From Emydura subglobosa (taxonomy: Eukaryota > Chordata > Testudines > Chelidae), in the NCBI GenBank assembly GCA_007922225.1, contig ML679970.1, positions 21,388,654 to 21,452,653 on the forward strand: a stretch of 64,000 bases of DNA, in the 5' to 3' direction. The position numbers and the translations under genes are program-made. Positions 12,440 through 24,041 of this stretch are shown piece by piece (the stretch's first letter is position 1; the number at the start of each line of letters is the position of its first letter). Below the pieces are notes generated by a model. It did no database searches. It saw only the letters and a list, made by a program, of their open reading frames with translations, and was not told where the DNA came from.

Positions 12440-12765
12440 ACTTGGGTCAGCAAGCACTCAGGACCCAGGTCCCAGGACCCTTCTGGGCAGGTGGGTCAGA
12501 GCCCAAGTCCTGCTGCGACTTGGGTCCATGCCCTATCATTTTGCAGTTTGGATGCAGGCCAAGCTGCAGACCTGAGTCAGGAAGTCTGCACAGTGCACTA
12601 TGGATGTCGGAGCATAGTATACACGAGGCAGGTCCAGCAATTTTAAACCCAGGTTTACAATGCTGTGTGGACATTCAAGCACAGGCTTGGAAACCCAGAA
12701 TCCACAAGCTTGGATCCCAGAGACCCGGGATTAGTGTGCAGTGCAGACACACCCACAGAGGCAGA
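12440..12765. mobile_element. MITE-like repeat (CCCAGGT / CAGACACACCC ends)
   Basis: It begins near CTCAGGACCCAGGTCCCAGG and ends near GTGTGCAGTGCAGACACACC. The interior consists of phrases such as AACCCAGGTTTACAATGCTG and GTGGACATTCAAGCACAGGC. It resembles the repeat at about 35101-35340 in composition and in having a CAGTGxAGAC-type end. Borders are approximate. Confidence 0.5.
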
Positions 12766-13513
12766 AGCCATCTTCAACCTGAAATGGAGAGACCAGCCCC
12801 TCTAACTAAGTGGAAGGGGAAGTTCTGAACCAAGGACAGTCTTAACAAGTTCTGCAATACTGTCAAGTTCCAGTGATATTTAAAGTGCTTGAGGGTGTCC
12901 TGACATCATGTCTTGTGTCATGTGACCAACATCTGCTTCACTTCATCCCTCCCCATTTTTAAAAAGCACCTGAAAACATGGCCTGGCTAGGAACTTTTTC
13001 AGTTTTCATCTCTTACCCCCTATGCTGGAGCCTCCAGCTTCCCCTCCCCTTTGAATGGTGTCACATTATTTGGCTTTTTATCTGTTTTTTATATTGCTTT
13101 ATCGGATTAGGTACAAAGTCGCCTGCCCCTTGGTTGAAGAGATACTTTAGAAGTGAAATCACGGACAATACCTTGAGTAAAAGTTTCCTTTCTTTGTCTG
13201 GTGTCTATGTAACTCTCTCAGCTTTGGATATTTACTGCATATCCAGTACATACCACTTGCTCTCGGGTTCCATAATGGAGGCGTAACGTACTTGCAGTCA
13301 CTAGTGGAAGCTTCTGTCCAAATGTGATCCAGAATATTGAGAACTTTGACACATGTAACAGGTTTGTTTGAGGCATAAGAACAAGGGCCTCTGCACTCAG
13401 AAGGCGTGGCGTTGAAATTGAGCCCTGCTCATTGGGGATGGCTCTCTCGACAATTTTCAGAGCAAAGAAGGTGGAGAACAAACTCTGGATTCCAAATGGG
13501 GAAGAGTCATTTT

Positions 13514-13695
13514 GTAGTTAAAGCACAGGATTAGGAGTCAGGAGATGTGTTCTGTTCCTGTGTGGCCTTGACCACGTCATTTCACCTCTTTATGCCTTAG
13601 TTTGCCCATCTATAAAACAGGGGTGATAGTAACTCCCTGTCGTGGGTAAGTATGAGACACAGAGCTTGTAAAGCACTCAGGCAAATGCCAAGTGT
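13514..13695 (+). repeat. MIR-type SINE
   Basis: The order is diagnostic: TAGTTAAAGCACAGGATTAG, GAGTCAGGAGATGTGTTCTG, the GCCTTGACCACGTCATTTCA core, and GCCCATCTATAAAACAGGGG, then TGTAAAGCACTCAG. It is a tRNA-derived, RNA-polymerase-III type SINE, diverged. Confidence 0.75.
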
Positions 13696-13699
13696 TTTT

Positions 13700-16215
13700 C
13701 ACAGGATGAATGTTGCCCATCACCTGGCTCATTTCTGTTCTGAGAAAGGGCTGTCCTCTGATTTGCTGCTAGTGTGGGGGACCCTCTTTCCGGACTGGGC
13801 TGGAGGCAGCCAGAGCTGTATCTCGAAGAGTCTGCGATAGAGCTTCCTGCCAGAATGTATTCTCAGGTTCTTCTATAGTGCCCATCACCAGAGCACCCAA
13901 GTGCTGAACGGTACATTAGCTCAGCGTGCAGTGCTCAAAGTAGACAAGGACAGTTCTCCTTCCACTTTTCCCCGGTTCCAGTGGACTGCTTGGCTTTTTT
14001 GAGATGGTGAGAGAGCTTTCATCTAATGGAGTATCTTGCAACAGGTCCTGAAATCAGCCAGTTGGCTCAGTCTAATCTCCTCTGGTAGTTCGGTGCTCAG
14101 CTAAGGCCGCTTTATTTGCAGCTTTCTCATGTTTCATTTGGGACATGGTTACCTTGGTAGGTCATGGCTGGCGAGGTTCTCCCTGATGGCTCTGAGAGAA
14201 TCAGAGGGCCTGCCCCTTGAACCAAAAAAGAGAAGCAAATGGAAGACTTACTGCTTCTTCTATATGAAAAACAATCACGTCGATGAAAGACGTAGCACAG
14301 CTCAAGCTCCCATTTAAGAAAGATCTACAACATTATCTACTGCTGCTGTGCACATTAGACCAGCCGTGCAGAGAGCGCCATTTAAATTCTGTTCACAGAG
14401 ATCTGATGAAATCGCTACAGTGATGGTGCTGGTCCATCAATGAGACAGCCATGCTGGTTTCTAAGAATACACAGGGAATTGGGAGGATATCAGGAGTGTC
14501 ACAATGGAAACAAAACATCAGTGAGGAAGATTCGCTTTGATGCATCTAACAAGGCAACGAACCAAGAGAACGTAAACGTTTCAAGATGACTTAAGGGGGC
14601 TCAGTGGTCCCTCAGCATCCTGCTGTTTATCAAAAGCCCATTCTGAATGAGGAAGGAGATAAGGACATTGAGGAAAGCACATGGGAAGATAACAGAGCTT
14701 CTCTCTCAATGGCTTCTTCAATGGGATACATCACGGTAAGGCTGCGTCTGATAGACTATAGTGCATTGGCTACAGACCAACTCCATTCTAGTGTCTCTGG
14801 TTAACCACATCACAACATACAGGAGACACTACACAACTGGGCTTAGTGAAATGTAAGCAGGGCTATACAGAAGTTGTCCTTTTTCATACAGTACCCTGGA
14901 AATCACGTATCAAACACCTCTCAGCATTATTAGGTGTTTCTCCACATCTGTCATGTTTCACTGTTAGGAGAAGCAGAGTAACACAGATTAGTAGATAAGT
15001 AGGGATTATGTACATACAGTCTTTGCTGAAATGTATAAGGTCAGATTATCAGCAGCCAGCGCCATAAACTGCTTCGTTTAAATTGAAGTCCCAGGTTTCA
15101 GGCTGGTATTTGACCCTGGCCTGGCAAACAAACAAACAAACAAACGGTTTCCTAACCAGTCACTAATTGGTTCTAAGTTAAACCCCACTTCATAAATCCT
15201 GGGTGAGTAGAGTACAGTCCTGGGGTTCACAGTGCAACTCCCCTCTGTCCCACAGAGTGGTCACTCACAGATTGCAGGTCCTGCCAGGCTGCGCTCCTGA
15301 GTCTGCCACGCAGGTGGGCAGGTTAAAAAAAATAAAGTGACAATCTTGACTGAAGAAGGTGGGACGAGAAACTGGAGCGACCCAAGTCAGAAACGGATTG
15401 ACAGGCTTGAGAAATCTTAATAAAGGAGGGGATGTGTGAATGGAAGCACATAACAGAAACATACCTGACTAATGAGAGTCTCTGTCCTTCAAATGATGGC
15501 ACATCACTCTTCCTGAAACACAGGATGTGTCAAGAAATCCAATCGGAAGAGAACTGATGCTTTGAAAAAATGAGAGCTTCTAAGTGTATTTATTCTAATT
15601 ATCCAGCTCATGCCACTGGGGAGGGCTAGGAAATCAGCAGGGCATTACCACTGCACAACAGTTGTAACTGAATCACTCCAGACAATAAGACAAATGCAAA
15701 GGGTCATAGACAACAGATAGCTTCCCCTGTGCTAGCCCCAATGCCACTCACAATGAAAACACACTGGTATGAAGAGATACTGGTCTAATAATGGCCCATT
15801 AAATATAATGAAAACTCAACTGTGTTGTCTGTGCCTGTCGCCTGCATTCAGCACTGGACCTGCCAAACAGGCTCCGGGATAACGAGTTTACAGAGGGAAT
15901 GCTAGTCTGATTCTTTCCAATTTGCTAAGACCTTTTCCCCACTGTAGTTACACTGATTACCTGACAGGATCCCCATTCATGCAGAAACTCTCCAGCGTAG
16001 GGAAACAGCACAGCAACTCACCATGCTGGCTGGGGGCAGAAACACTCTCACGCTAGCATCTTGTGCTAAGAGTCGAAGTGAAACCCCATGCCTGGGATAT
16101 TTTCTACTCCTTCACTTCAGTGTATAGAAGGATCACACTTTCCCAACCCATCACTGTTCCCTTCCATTTCCTCCCATGGGGGCAGATGAATCCTGTGTTA
16201 CCTATTTTCTGTATT
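13700..16215. other. Intergenic stretch without a gene
   Basis: I see no supported exon. A CAAA tetranucleotide repeat lies at about 15125-15145. The remaining sequence looks unique but shows no conserved frame. Confidence 0.7.
15125..15145. repeat. (CAAA)n simple repeat
   Basis: This is about five tandem CAAA units. Confidence 0.9.
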
Positions 16216-16218
16216 ACT

Positions 16219-16318
16219 GCATCTGAAGAAGAGAGCTGAAGTCTCTCGAAAGCTTATGTCTGCAAATATTAAATTTGTTAGTCTTTAAAGTGCCACAGAA
16301 CTCTCGTTGTTTTTGCTG
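16219..16318 (+). repeat. Interspersed repeat with hammerhead-like core (possibly Penelope-like)
   Basis: The text GCATCTGAAGAAGAGAGCTG, AAGTCTCTCGAAAGCTTATG, and later GTTAGTCTTTAAAGTGCCAC and AGAACTCTCGTTG matches a repeat that I know to be frequent in reptile genomes. Its head has the layout of a hammerhead ribozyme: CTGAAGA (16223-16229), arms GAGAG/CTCTC (16231-16235 and 16243-16247), then GAAA (16248-16251). Assignment to Penelope-like retroelements, which are known to carry hammerheads, is my inference. Confidence 0.55.
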
Positions 16319-16319
16319 T

Positions 16320-19300
16320 TTCATGTTATTTATGATCAGCTGTTCATATTGCCCAATCCCTCTCTCCTCTCCCTTCTGCCACCCACCTGCTCCAGCCACA
16401 GCCCCTGTGATCCAGGGAATGCCCCACGGGCTGTTCCTTCACAGCAGAAAAGTTTTGGACATCAAAAGAATCCTTCAGCTCACATCAATCCAGACAGCAG
16501 CCTCCATCATCCGGATCCTCAGACTGCCCCCGCTTGGGTGGCTGGAGTTCTCTAGACAACGTAGGGACTTGGGGCACACCCATGCTCCAGGAAGCACTGA
16601 CACCAGCTTTGTTGGAGTCCTTGGCACAAGAGGGGCCAGCACTGAGAAACTCTTCCTCCACCGGAAGCACCCACTCTGTGTATGAGCCTCTGCCTCTGCT
16701 CAAGTGCTCCAATGGGCAGAGATCGTACAGCTCCTAACACAGGGTGTACGCAGGCAGTACTGTGGGCATCACAGTAGCCTGGCAGGGGACCAGCAGAGAA
16801 TGGTGAAGTGGCAAAGCAATGTACTGATACCCAGAGATGCTCCCCACTTTGCTTAGAGCAGGAATATTTGACCTCTGTATCAGCTTCTCTTACGGGGCTC
16901 TAGCTTATCCAGTGAAGCCAGAGTTCAGTATCACCAGGCCACAAGTACATCAGGGAACCGATGTTTGGTGGAGCTCTCTATTGTGCTGGCAACAGCGCAG
17001 GGCACTTCACTGGTGAAGCTGTCCCAGTGGGCTGAGCATAGCCTGTACCCATGGGGGCAATACCAGCACCAAGTCTGCGCTCAGCCAGGCTGGCTGACTC
17101 AGGCTGTCACTTTGACCTGCCAGACCCCAGGCCAGCCTTCGACTGGACTTACAGTGGTCTCTCAAGAACGGCTTGAGGGTAACTGCCCACATTTTGTCAG
17201 TGCCAGGGGAGATACCTGCGGATTTGGCCAACACTCCAGCCCCTGGAGATCTCTGGCTTCAGTTTGGTGGCTCCTCTGGCTGGGTGAGAGCAAACAGTGA
17301 AGAGATGGAAAATTTTCCTGAGACTTTATTTCCTTCTTTCAGCTTCCAAGTCCACAAGACCAGCTTCGTTGCACGTAACATTTCAAGGTGTGATAGGGCT
17401 ATTAACCAATCCTTCGTGTTGCAATGTTCCTTGATGGCCCATCTGATTTTGATAGTCTTCTAGATGGGCCAGGGGGAGGGGAGGATTACTCCTGCATCTG
17501 GGCTCCCAAGTTCAGAGAAAACATTCTCAAAGTTATAAGGCAAAATAGAACTTATTACTTACAGACCTTACAAGCGCCATTAGTGCATGCAGCAATTTAC
17601 CAGCATTTCATACAGTCTAAACACTACATCCATTCTGATAAGACTAATACCCATTTTGAGCAAAACTAACATACAGGTGACCTGGTCCGGTCTCCAGCTA
17701 TGAGCTTGTCAGCTCTTAGCTAATGCCTGCAGCTAGGAAAGGGCTGGCATCTGGCCTGACAGCATCACAGAGACTTCCAGGCATCTGTGACCAGAGCACT
17801 GCAGAGCCAGTGTGGCTCTGCACCAGCGAAGTGGGGGAGCAGGGACTGCATCTGTCCCATTGCAGTGTTGCCTCTTTGCTCCCCACAGCTCCGCACTTTC
17901 TGCCCTTTTTGCTGACTTTCTCCAGACACTGGAGCCGCCACCCACCCCATGTGGAGCAGGGACCTGATCCGGCAGCCACCGGCAGTGGAGGGGAAGCAGG
18001 TCTCTTCCTGATTTGCTCTGATGACCAGACAAGCCAGTCCAAGCCCGTGGTATGAAGCACAGGAAGGCCTGTCCCATACAGAAATAGTTTCTCTGGAGGG
18101 TACCTTTAGAGAAAGGGGGCTGCCAGGCAAGTCCAAGGCTCTGGTAAGTTTTGCCCTAATTCAGGGGGGGCTGAAACTGAAAAGAATTACCCAACACATG
18201 CCTAGAACAGCGTTCAACAGCCCAGCCAAACAAGTCCTACCTTCAAGGCAACCACAGCAGGTTTCACCATAGAGTCAACACATGGACTTTCCATCAGACA
18301 ATACTCGAACGAGCACATCAGAATGAGGCTGGAGCAACCCCTCCCCTCCAGCTCATTTCACCTGAGGTCATTGGACGCCTAAGAAACCCCACAGCAATTG
18401 CCATGGGAAGGGTTGAGGGTTTGGTAACAGGTACACATCTAGCAGCAACAGCAGCAGCTTGATTCCTTCATGCTTAATAAAGACAGTTCATAATCCCTCT
18501 GTGATGCAGGATGCTAGGCAAACTGGAAGCTCTGCTGGAAGAAGACGGAGGTTGTGTGATGTGAATTGAACTAGCATTCAACTCTCATAAACCCTTAATC
18601 TAACAGAGAGATCGTGTGCAGGCTACGGATTGTGATGTGTCTTGCACCAAAGGTGACAGATGCCATTCCACCAGCACTTGCTGCTCGCCATTCCACGGCT
18701 CCACCTGGTCCAGGCTGGGCAGAGTTCTTTCCCTGGAACCGCCTCCCTACACTGTCTCCCCGACTTTTATTCCTTCCTAGCTGGAGCAGAAATTCTCAGA
18801 ACAGCTAGCTCTCCCCCTTTCCGCCCACCCTTTCATTGGGATGGCTGAGGGGTGCTGGGTTTGGTGCCAGTGGTGTGTAGGGGGGCTGTTGGCCCCAGTT
18901 TGGGGTTCATGTATTTCCCTGCCTTGGGCTCAGGGTCTGAAAATGGACTCGAATTACAGTAACTCCCATTTAAAGGCTAGCGATCTGATGCTTTGCACGA
19001 ACGTTCAGTGAACACACAACCAATGACGGGTTCACACCAGTTCTCACCGACCTTTCCTCAGTCCCCACAATAAGCACACGACAGAGTCTCATACAGTAAC
19101 TGGATGCAGCAGGCGGCAGAAGTGTTCTCGGGAGTCCAGCGTTTAAGACATTTTTATTCCTTTGCATGTTACATTGACTTTAGTGATTAAGAAAATACAG
19201 ATCCCTTTTGACATTCATACATTTTTATAGGGAAAACAGATTTGTTTCCAACAGAGCTGCTCATTAGCCTGGGTTGCTCCAACACGGATTTCATGATCCA

Positions 19301-19384
19301 CTCACCCTCTTTAGCTTGCAGGGCCACCATCAGAAGCTCCCCTCCTGCGCTTCCCAGCCACATCCCGGTTGGGGCCCAAACCCT
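16320..19384. other. Intergenic stretch without a supported gene
   Basis: No domain-bearing frame is present. A GC-rich block at about 17716-18136 is open in all three minus-strand frames and one plus-strand frame at once, which argues for composition rather than coding. I see no CpG island and no CELSR3-like sequence. Confidence 0.7.
19153..19158 (-). terminator. Second AATAAA, possible distal poly(A) site
   Basis: A second minus-strand AATAAA lies about 255 bases beyond the first. The sequence after it is not GU-rich, so it is a weaker candidate and may be unused. Confidence 0.3.
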
Positions 19385-20681
19385 CACCACACAGACGTCA
19401 AGTTTTGTTTATTCAGATTCTAATAACCAGTTGCCGAAGTATTTCCAGTTTCATTTCTAATGGCTTCTACACAAAACACTGCAAAGCTCCAGAGCAATCA
19501 CTTACACAGTGCATGTGCATAACATTATATGTATCATAGACCCATGTTAGCTTGTGACCACTGCTGTAACATATAAATAAGAAATGGATTGATCCATTTC
19601 GCTAGAGGCCTAGAGAAAATATTGAGGATTCTCCACACTTGTGCATATTCGCAAGCAGAGCTACTGGACACCAGGCTCAAGCAACCGTCAGGTCACTGTC
19701 ACATGGGGAGGAGGTACAGCTAGGCAGAATCGATCACTACTGAGCTCAAGGCAAGAAATCCACAGGCTTTAAGAACAGAGCATCCATGCCCCAAGCTACA
19801 AATACACACCTCTGTGTGGCATACCAGAGGCTACAAGGCTGGGAAGACAGTAGGAGACAAGTGCAGCTTTCATTTGCCAGGACACGCCTTAGCACTGCAT
19901 CTAGGCCAGACGCCCCTGAAAAGATTAACATTGCCTGGGCAGCTGTTACTACTCTGCCGGCGCAGTGAGAGAGAAACGCAGATTTAAATCAGCTATGTAA
20001 AGCTGACTAGAAAAAGCAGCTGCTGGGATGAAGCCTTTAGGATCCCAGTTGTGGGATTGTAACCCAGAGAGAAAGCCAGGGGTCAGGGGGGAGTGAAAAG
20101 CTCACCACACAGTGTTGGAGATGCAGCTAGCTATCCCCATCGCCAGGACTGCAGCACATTTGGACTAGCAGCAGAAAACAAAACAGATGTTACAAAAGAT
20201 TCTACCAAACACTGGTTGACTCCACGTGGTAAGTGCCGGGGGAGACATGTACAGGGGCAAGGGATACGTGAAGGCAAAGGCTTTTTACTTGGGACCTCAG
20301 AACCTAGAGCAGCTAAACATCTAAAGCCATCCAGGTTGGTAAGTCTCTCTCAAACTCTGTGTCACCTCCTGTTAACAATACCCGCACAGCTGATAAATGC
20401 CCTCCTGTCCCTGTCAGAGCATGCAATCCACACGTTCTCTTCCATTCAGGGTAAAAACTCTCACAGAGGGTCAGACTTCAGGAGTGCCCTTAAAATGCTT
20501 TCTGCTGGGGTATTCTACTGCTGACACTTCTACAGGGCCCGTCAGCACGTTGCCGGAACCCTCTGCCGCACCTGGAGGAATAATAAAGTATAAGCAGTAC
20601 TGGCAGGGGAGAGGGAGAAGTGTCAACATGAGACATTTTTGTTCCAAGTGGTTCTCTTTCTCAGTCCAAGTCGATGGTCAG
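19385..20681 (-). other. NCKIPSD: NCKIPSD 3' UTR (probable)
   Basis: This stretch runs from the base after the stop codon to the predicted cleavage site and has no canonical poly(A) signal before 19408. It shows no coding potential on the minus strand. The plus-strand open frames of 143 and 176 codons here (20093-20927) are antisense shadows of the UTR and last exon. The 3' limit is inferred from the poly(A) signal, not from transcripts. Confidence 0.6.
19408..19413 (-). terminator. NCKIPSD poly(A) signal AATAAA, favoured
   Basis: TTTATT on the plus strand reads AATAAA on the minus strand. It is the first canonical signal met downstream of the stop codon. About 20 bases further on, the minus strand is GU-rich (TCTGTGTGGTGAGGG), as expected for the downstream element of a working poly(A) site. 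Cleavage would fall at about 19385-19395. Confidence 0.6.
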
Positions 20682-20885
20682 TTAGCTGCTTCCTGGAGAG
20701 ATTTCTGGGAACTCCTTATACATTTCCCAGATGATCATTTTGTCCATCTGGCACTGCTGCCCCTCCTCTTCCTCAGCCAAAATGCGCTGCAAGGTGCCTT
20801 GCAGGTCAGAGAGACGGTGCTGATGCTGCAGGTAGGGTGTGGAACGCATGATTGCATGCATCAGAGACAGATACTCCATCCTCAG
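20682..20885 (-). CDS. NCKIPSD: NCKIPSD last coding exon with stop codon (residues 502-568)
   Basis: This coding part of the last exon has 204 bases including the stop at 20682-20684. The acceptor is CT at 20886-20887. It encodes [20 protein letters not shown], then a helical region with [20 protein letters not shown] and the C-terminal tail ending [19 protein letters not shown] and the following Leu-rich helix are conserved in NCKIPSD. The acidic EEEE patch and the final dozen residues differ from the human tail as I remember it, which is usual for this end. The 3' UTR follows without interruption. Confidence 0.94.
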   Translation of the reverse strand: MRMEYLSLMHAIMRSTPYLQHQHRLSDLQGTLQRILAEEEEGQQCQMDKMIIWEMYKEFPEISPGSS

Positions 20886-21788
20886 CTGCAGTGGGGAGAG
20901 ACAGAGCACAATGAAATATTTAAATGAGATAAGCAAGTGTTCCAGCTCTCAAAAAGCATGAACATTGGAACAGCTGCTGCTGTGTGACCACCAGGAGAGT
21001 GATTCCATTGTAATCACCTGCTTTTCCGTGCAAATCATTCATATCTATGGAATCTTAATGCTTCTCTCAGAGCAACTTACAACAGTTTCATCAACAGATC
21101 CCACTGATCTACTTTTAGTGAGAGGGCTAAAGCAAGGAACTCCCTTTCCCTTGGAAGTCCCCAGAGAGACGGGACAGCAGCCAGTCACCCAGGGTGGGGA
21201 GTGAACACATCAACTGAAATAGAGAAATGATTCTCGTAGGTAAGTTCTGTTGACATCTTTCTTTCTGAGAGCGGATGGATGAGGCAAATTTTCTTGCCTT
21301 TCCCTATTCACACTGATCCCAACTCCCTGATCACTGTAGTTCTCCCAAGGGCTTATCTGACAGCAATGTGGGGGGAGGAGGGGCTCTGAGTTACAGAGAA
21401 TTGGCAACAACTCCCTAAAAGGAGTCTTTAGTCAAGTACTTGGGCTGTGTCCTTCCTCCAGCTGCTACAGGGGCAGACTGGGCTTGCCTCACTCTCTGGT
21501 CCTGTTGCTGAAGAATGAGGGCTGGCCTACAGCTGCTGAGTTAGCAATGGGCCAGGAGACGCCAAGGACTACCTGTGCATTGCTTGGCCTAAATCCAACT
21601 CTACCAACCAGGCTGAAGGCAGGAAAGAAAAGGGCTACAGAAATCACTGATTACTCTAGCCCAGAGCAACCATTACTCATCCGGACCGTTCTGCTTCACT
21701 GCTAGAAACCCCCTCCTTTTCCCTCCCCACCACGGCTGTGTGTAGCAAGAGGCCCCAGGGCCCAGCCCTGGTCCCTCTCGCTCAGCAC
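20886..21788 (-). other. NCKIPSD last intron, 0.9 kb
   Basis: This is the shortest intron in the visible gene, phase 0. I see no repeat or regulatory feature in it. The acceptor side has a pyrimidine-rich tract ending in CTGCAG on the minus strand. Confidence 0.85.
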
Positions 21789-21961
21789 CTTGTCTCCAGG
21801 GGAGAGATCTGCAATCTGCCGCACCGTTATGTCGATCATCACCATCATGTCCGTGTGGTAGAAGATGTTTGCGGTATCCTTGCTGGCAAAGATGTCCTGA
21901 AGGAACTTCAGCACTGAATGGGGAGGCTGAGGCTGGTGCTTGAAGATACAAACCGGATCAT
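21789..21961 (-). CDS. NCKIPSD: NCKIPSD coding exon (residues 444-501)
   Basis: This 173-base exon starts in phase 1 and ends in phase 0. The acceptor is CT at 21962-21963, and the donor GT is read from AC at 21787-21788. It encodes [40 protein letters not shown] and [17 protein letters not shown], a very conserved stretch of NCKIPSD. A Gln stands where I recall Glu in the human KHEPQPPHS. The donor is a plain GT with G-C-T-G after it, weaker than the others, but the join to the last exon gives an exact GDK-LRM continuity. Confidence 0.95.
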
Positions 21962-23389
21962 CTGGGGTCCAGGCCAGGGAAGGGATGGAAGATGGGTTGT
22001 CAGAGAAAGGAGGTCTGTGTTAAAATCTATATGCAGCATTTGTTCACGTCCGCTAGCCACCTTCTTCGGGGTGAATATCTACACCTGGACAGAGCCAGGA
22101 CATCACTTGAGCTCCAAGTGCCTGACTGAGGACTTTGTCCCTGACCTAAGATAGCTACTCCAACGTATGAGTTCAGACACTAGGCCATGTCTGGTAGCTG
22201 TGCACGCTGGGAGAACACCAGCAAAAAGAATGCCTAATACAGGGCTGCATAATTGGGATGACGGCTCTGCAGGGCACTGAGCTGAGACTAAACTCATATA
22301 TTAGTCTAAGTATTAATCATTATTTGTTTCATCTAATGCATCACAGGGAAAGCTCATTACTTCAGCATCACCCAGTGCCCCTCAGAACTTGCCGGCCTCC
22401 CTGAGCAGCTACAGCTGCACTTTATTTTCTTCCTGGTTTATTAATTTTGGTGAAACACCCCCTCAACAGCCCCCGAGGCCAGCAGAGCTTCTATTTGAAA
22501 CAAGCGTTCACCTTGGAGACCAGCCTAATAACCTACCCGGAAGCAAGAAAATAATAAACAGCTCCAGGTTTAAATAGGCCACAGCATTTTTGCTCTCTTC
22601 AGAGAAATACTCACACACATCTCAGAGAGGCTTCTGATATGCAGTGGCCCCTCTCCTCTGCCTTAGGGGAAGGAGGAAGCTGAAGTCTCACTAAAAGATT
22701 GTTGCTAGCAAAGGCTTGAGTCTCCTGATGTTTTTTGCAACCCCTCGGTGAGGTGGTAGCATTAAGTAATTGGGCAATGTAAGTGTTAAGCAAAGGTTTG
22801 GAAGGAAGCCAGGTGGCCACAGAGGCTGCATGCAGGCGGACTGACGTTGTCCAAAGCCCATGATTTACAATCCTGAGAAGAACTGAAGCCAGAGTAAAGA
22901 ACTATAAATATCATAGACACAGGACGGGTTACTTAAAAGCATGTCAACAAACAAAGCTAAGACAGCAGGGCCCCACTGCTCCAGAAGGTATTAATAAGCA
23001 CAATGCACCTTGGCAGACAAACAGGTAGAAATACGTGAGATTGTGCTGACTGGGAGCAGAGCTCTGTGAGTTTCTAATCTGCTTTACAAAAACTCTACAA
23101 ATACAGTGCGTTTAACGCTCTACTAGAGCTGGGTGACCTGAAAAGGGAGAATGTACCTGTAAGCAATGTTCTTTGAGGAAAGTATTCCCTATGGACTTAC
23201 AGTCTGGGGTACCTGCACCCCAGTGTACCAGGGGAGTGATTCACGAGAGTGATTCAGAGCTCAACAGCCAAGGAAGGCAGGCAGATCCTGGCATGTGGGG
23301 TACAGAATGGCATCTCAGGAGGGGTATGAAGACAAGAGAAAAACCAGCTTCCATTCTAGGGATGAGATTACGCTGCCGTGCCACAAGTA

Positions 23390-23952
23390 GGCTTGGCAGA
23401 GTTCAATTTTTATCTTTTTCTAATTTGGAAGGATTTTGATTTTTAAGATTCCCCTCCCCGCCCACATTTTTAACTATATTTATTTTTCTGATTGTGGGGG
23501 TAGAGCAGTGCTGATAGCTGGACCGCAGGGCTCTCCCTGTGTGGCTGAGGGGCCCAAGACACCAGGGTACAAGGTGTGGGGAAGGCTGGGGTCATCCTGG
23601 CTCAGCAGAGCAGAGGGCTCCCTGTAGGTCTGGTGACACCCAGTCCCTGCAGGCGCAAGGTGGGAGGAAGGTTGTGGTTCTGGTTTTGGACCAGTGGAGC
23701 AGAGACTCCCAGCCAGGGCTGCAAGGAGAAGGATGAGCCCTTGGCTCCCAGAAAGGTCATCCCACTGCTGAATAGTTCCTGCGGGGGGAGGGGACAGCTC
23801 CCACACTCCTGGCTTGTGAGTGAGTGGGGCTGGTGACACCTGACCCTGCAGCACTCCCACTTGTAATCAATTGAGTTTTTTAGTCGATTTCAGTGTCAGC
23901 TGAAATCGACTTTTACCTACAATTCTCAATTACAATTGACTCCTGCCAAGCC
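23390..23952. mobile_element. TA-flanked DNA transposon, 563 bases
   Basis: The left end GGCTTGGCAGAGTTCAATT and the right end, read on the other strand, GGCTTGGCAGGAGTCAATT, form inverted terminal repeats. Both ends are flanked by TA (23388-23389 and 23953-23954), as in Tc1/mariner-type insertions. The interior has a perfect 12-base hairpin (23882-23893 with 23900-23911). There is no transposase; open frames inside are meaningless. Confidence 0.75.
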
Positions 23953-24041
23953 TAGTCTAGCTATTCCCACAAAAGGTGGCCCTAATGTCAGCACATGGAC
24001 TCAGGGACATCAACCCTCCTGCCTTTATTAGTTACTTAGCA

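Larger units (their letters stand above)
10761..13510. other. Intergenic stretch without a gene
   Basis: It contains a 22-base G run (11202-11223) and a MITE-like repeat at about 12440-12765. The 209-codon plus-strand frame at 12199-12828 runs through that repeat and shows no domain. Otherwise I see nothing. Confidence 0.72.

Noticed and set aside
12199..12828. 209-codon plus-strand open frame
   Set aside because: It runs through a MITE-like repeat, shows no domain, and has no exon neighbours in a consistent frame.
16275..16685. 136-codon plus-strand frame
   Set aside because: It starts inside the interspersed repeat at 16219-16318 and has no recognisable domain.
20093..20927. 143- and 176-codon plus-strand frames
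   Set aside because: They are antisense to the NCKIPSD last exon and 3' UTR, and the minus-strand reading has a clear family match.
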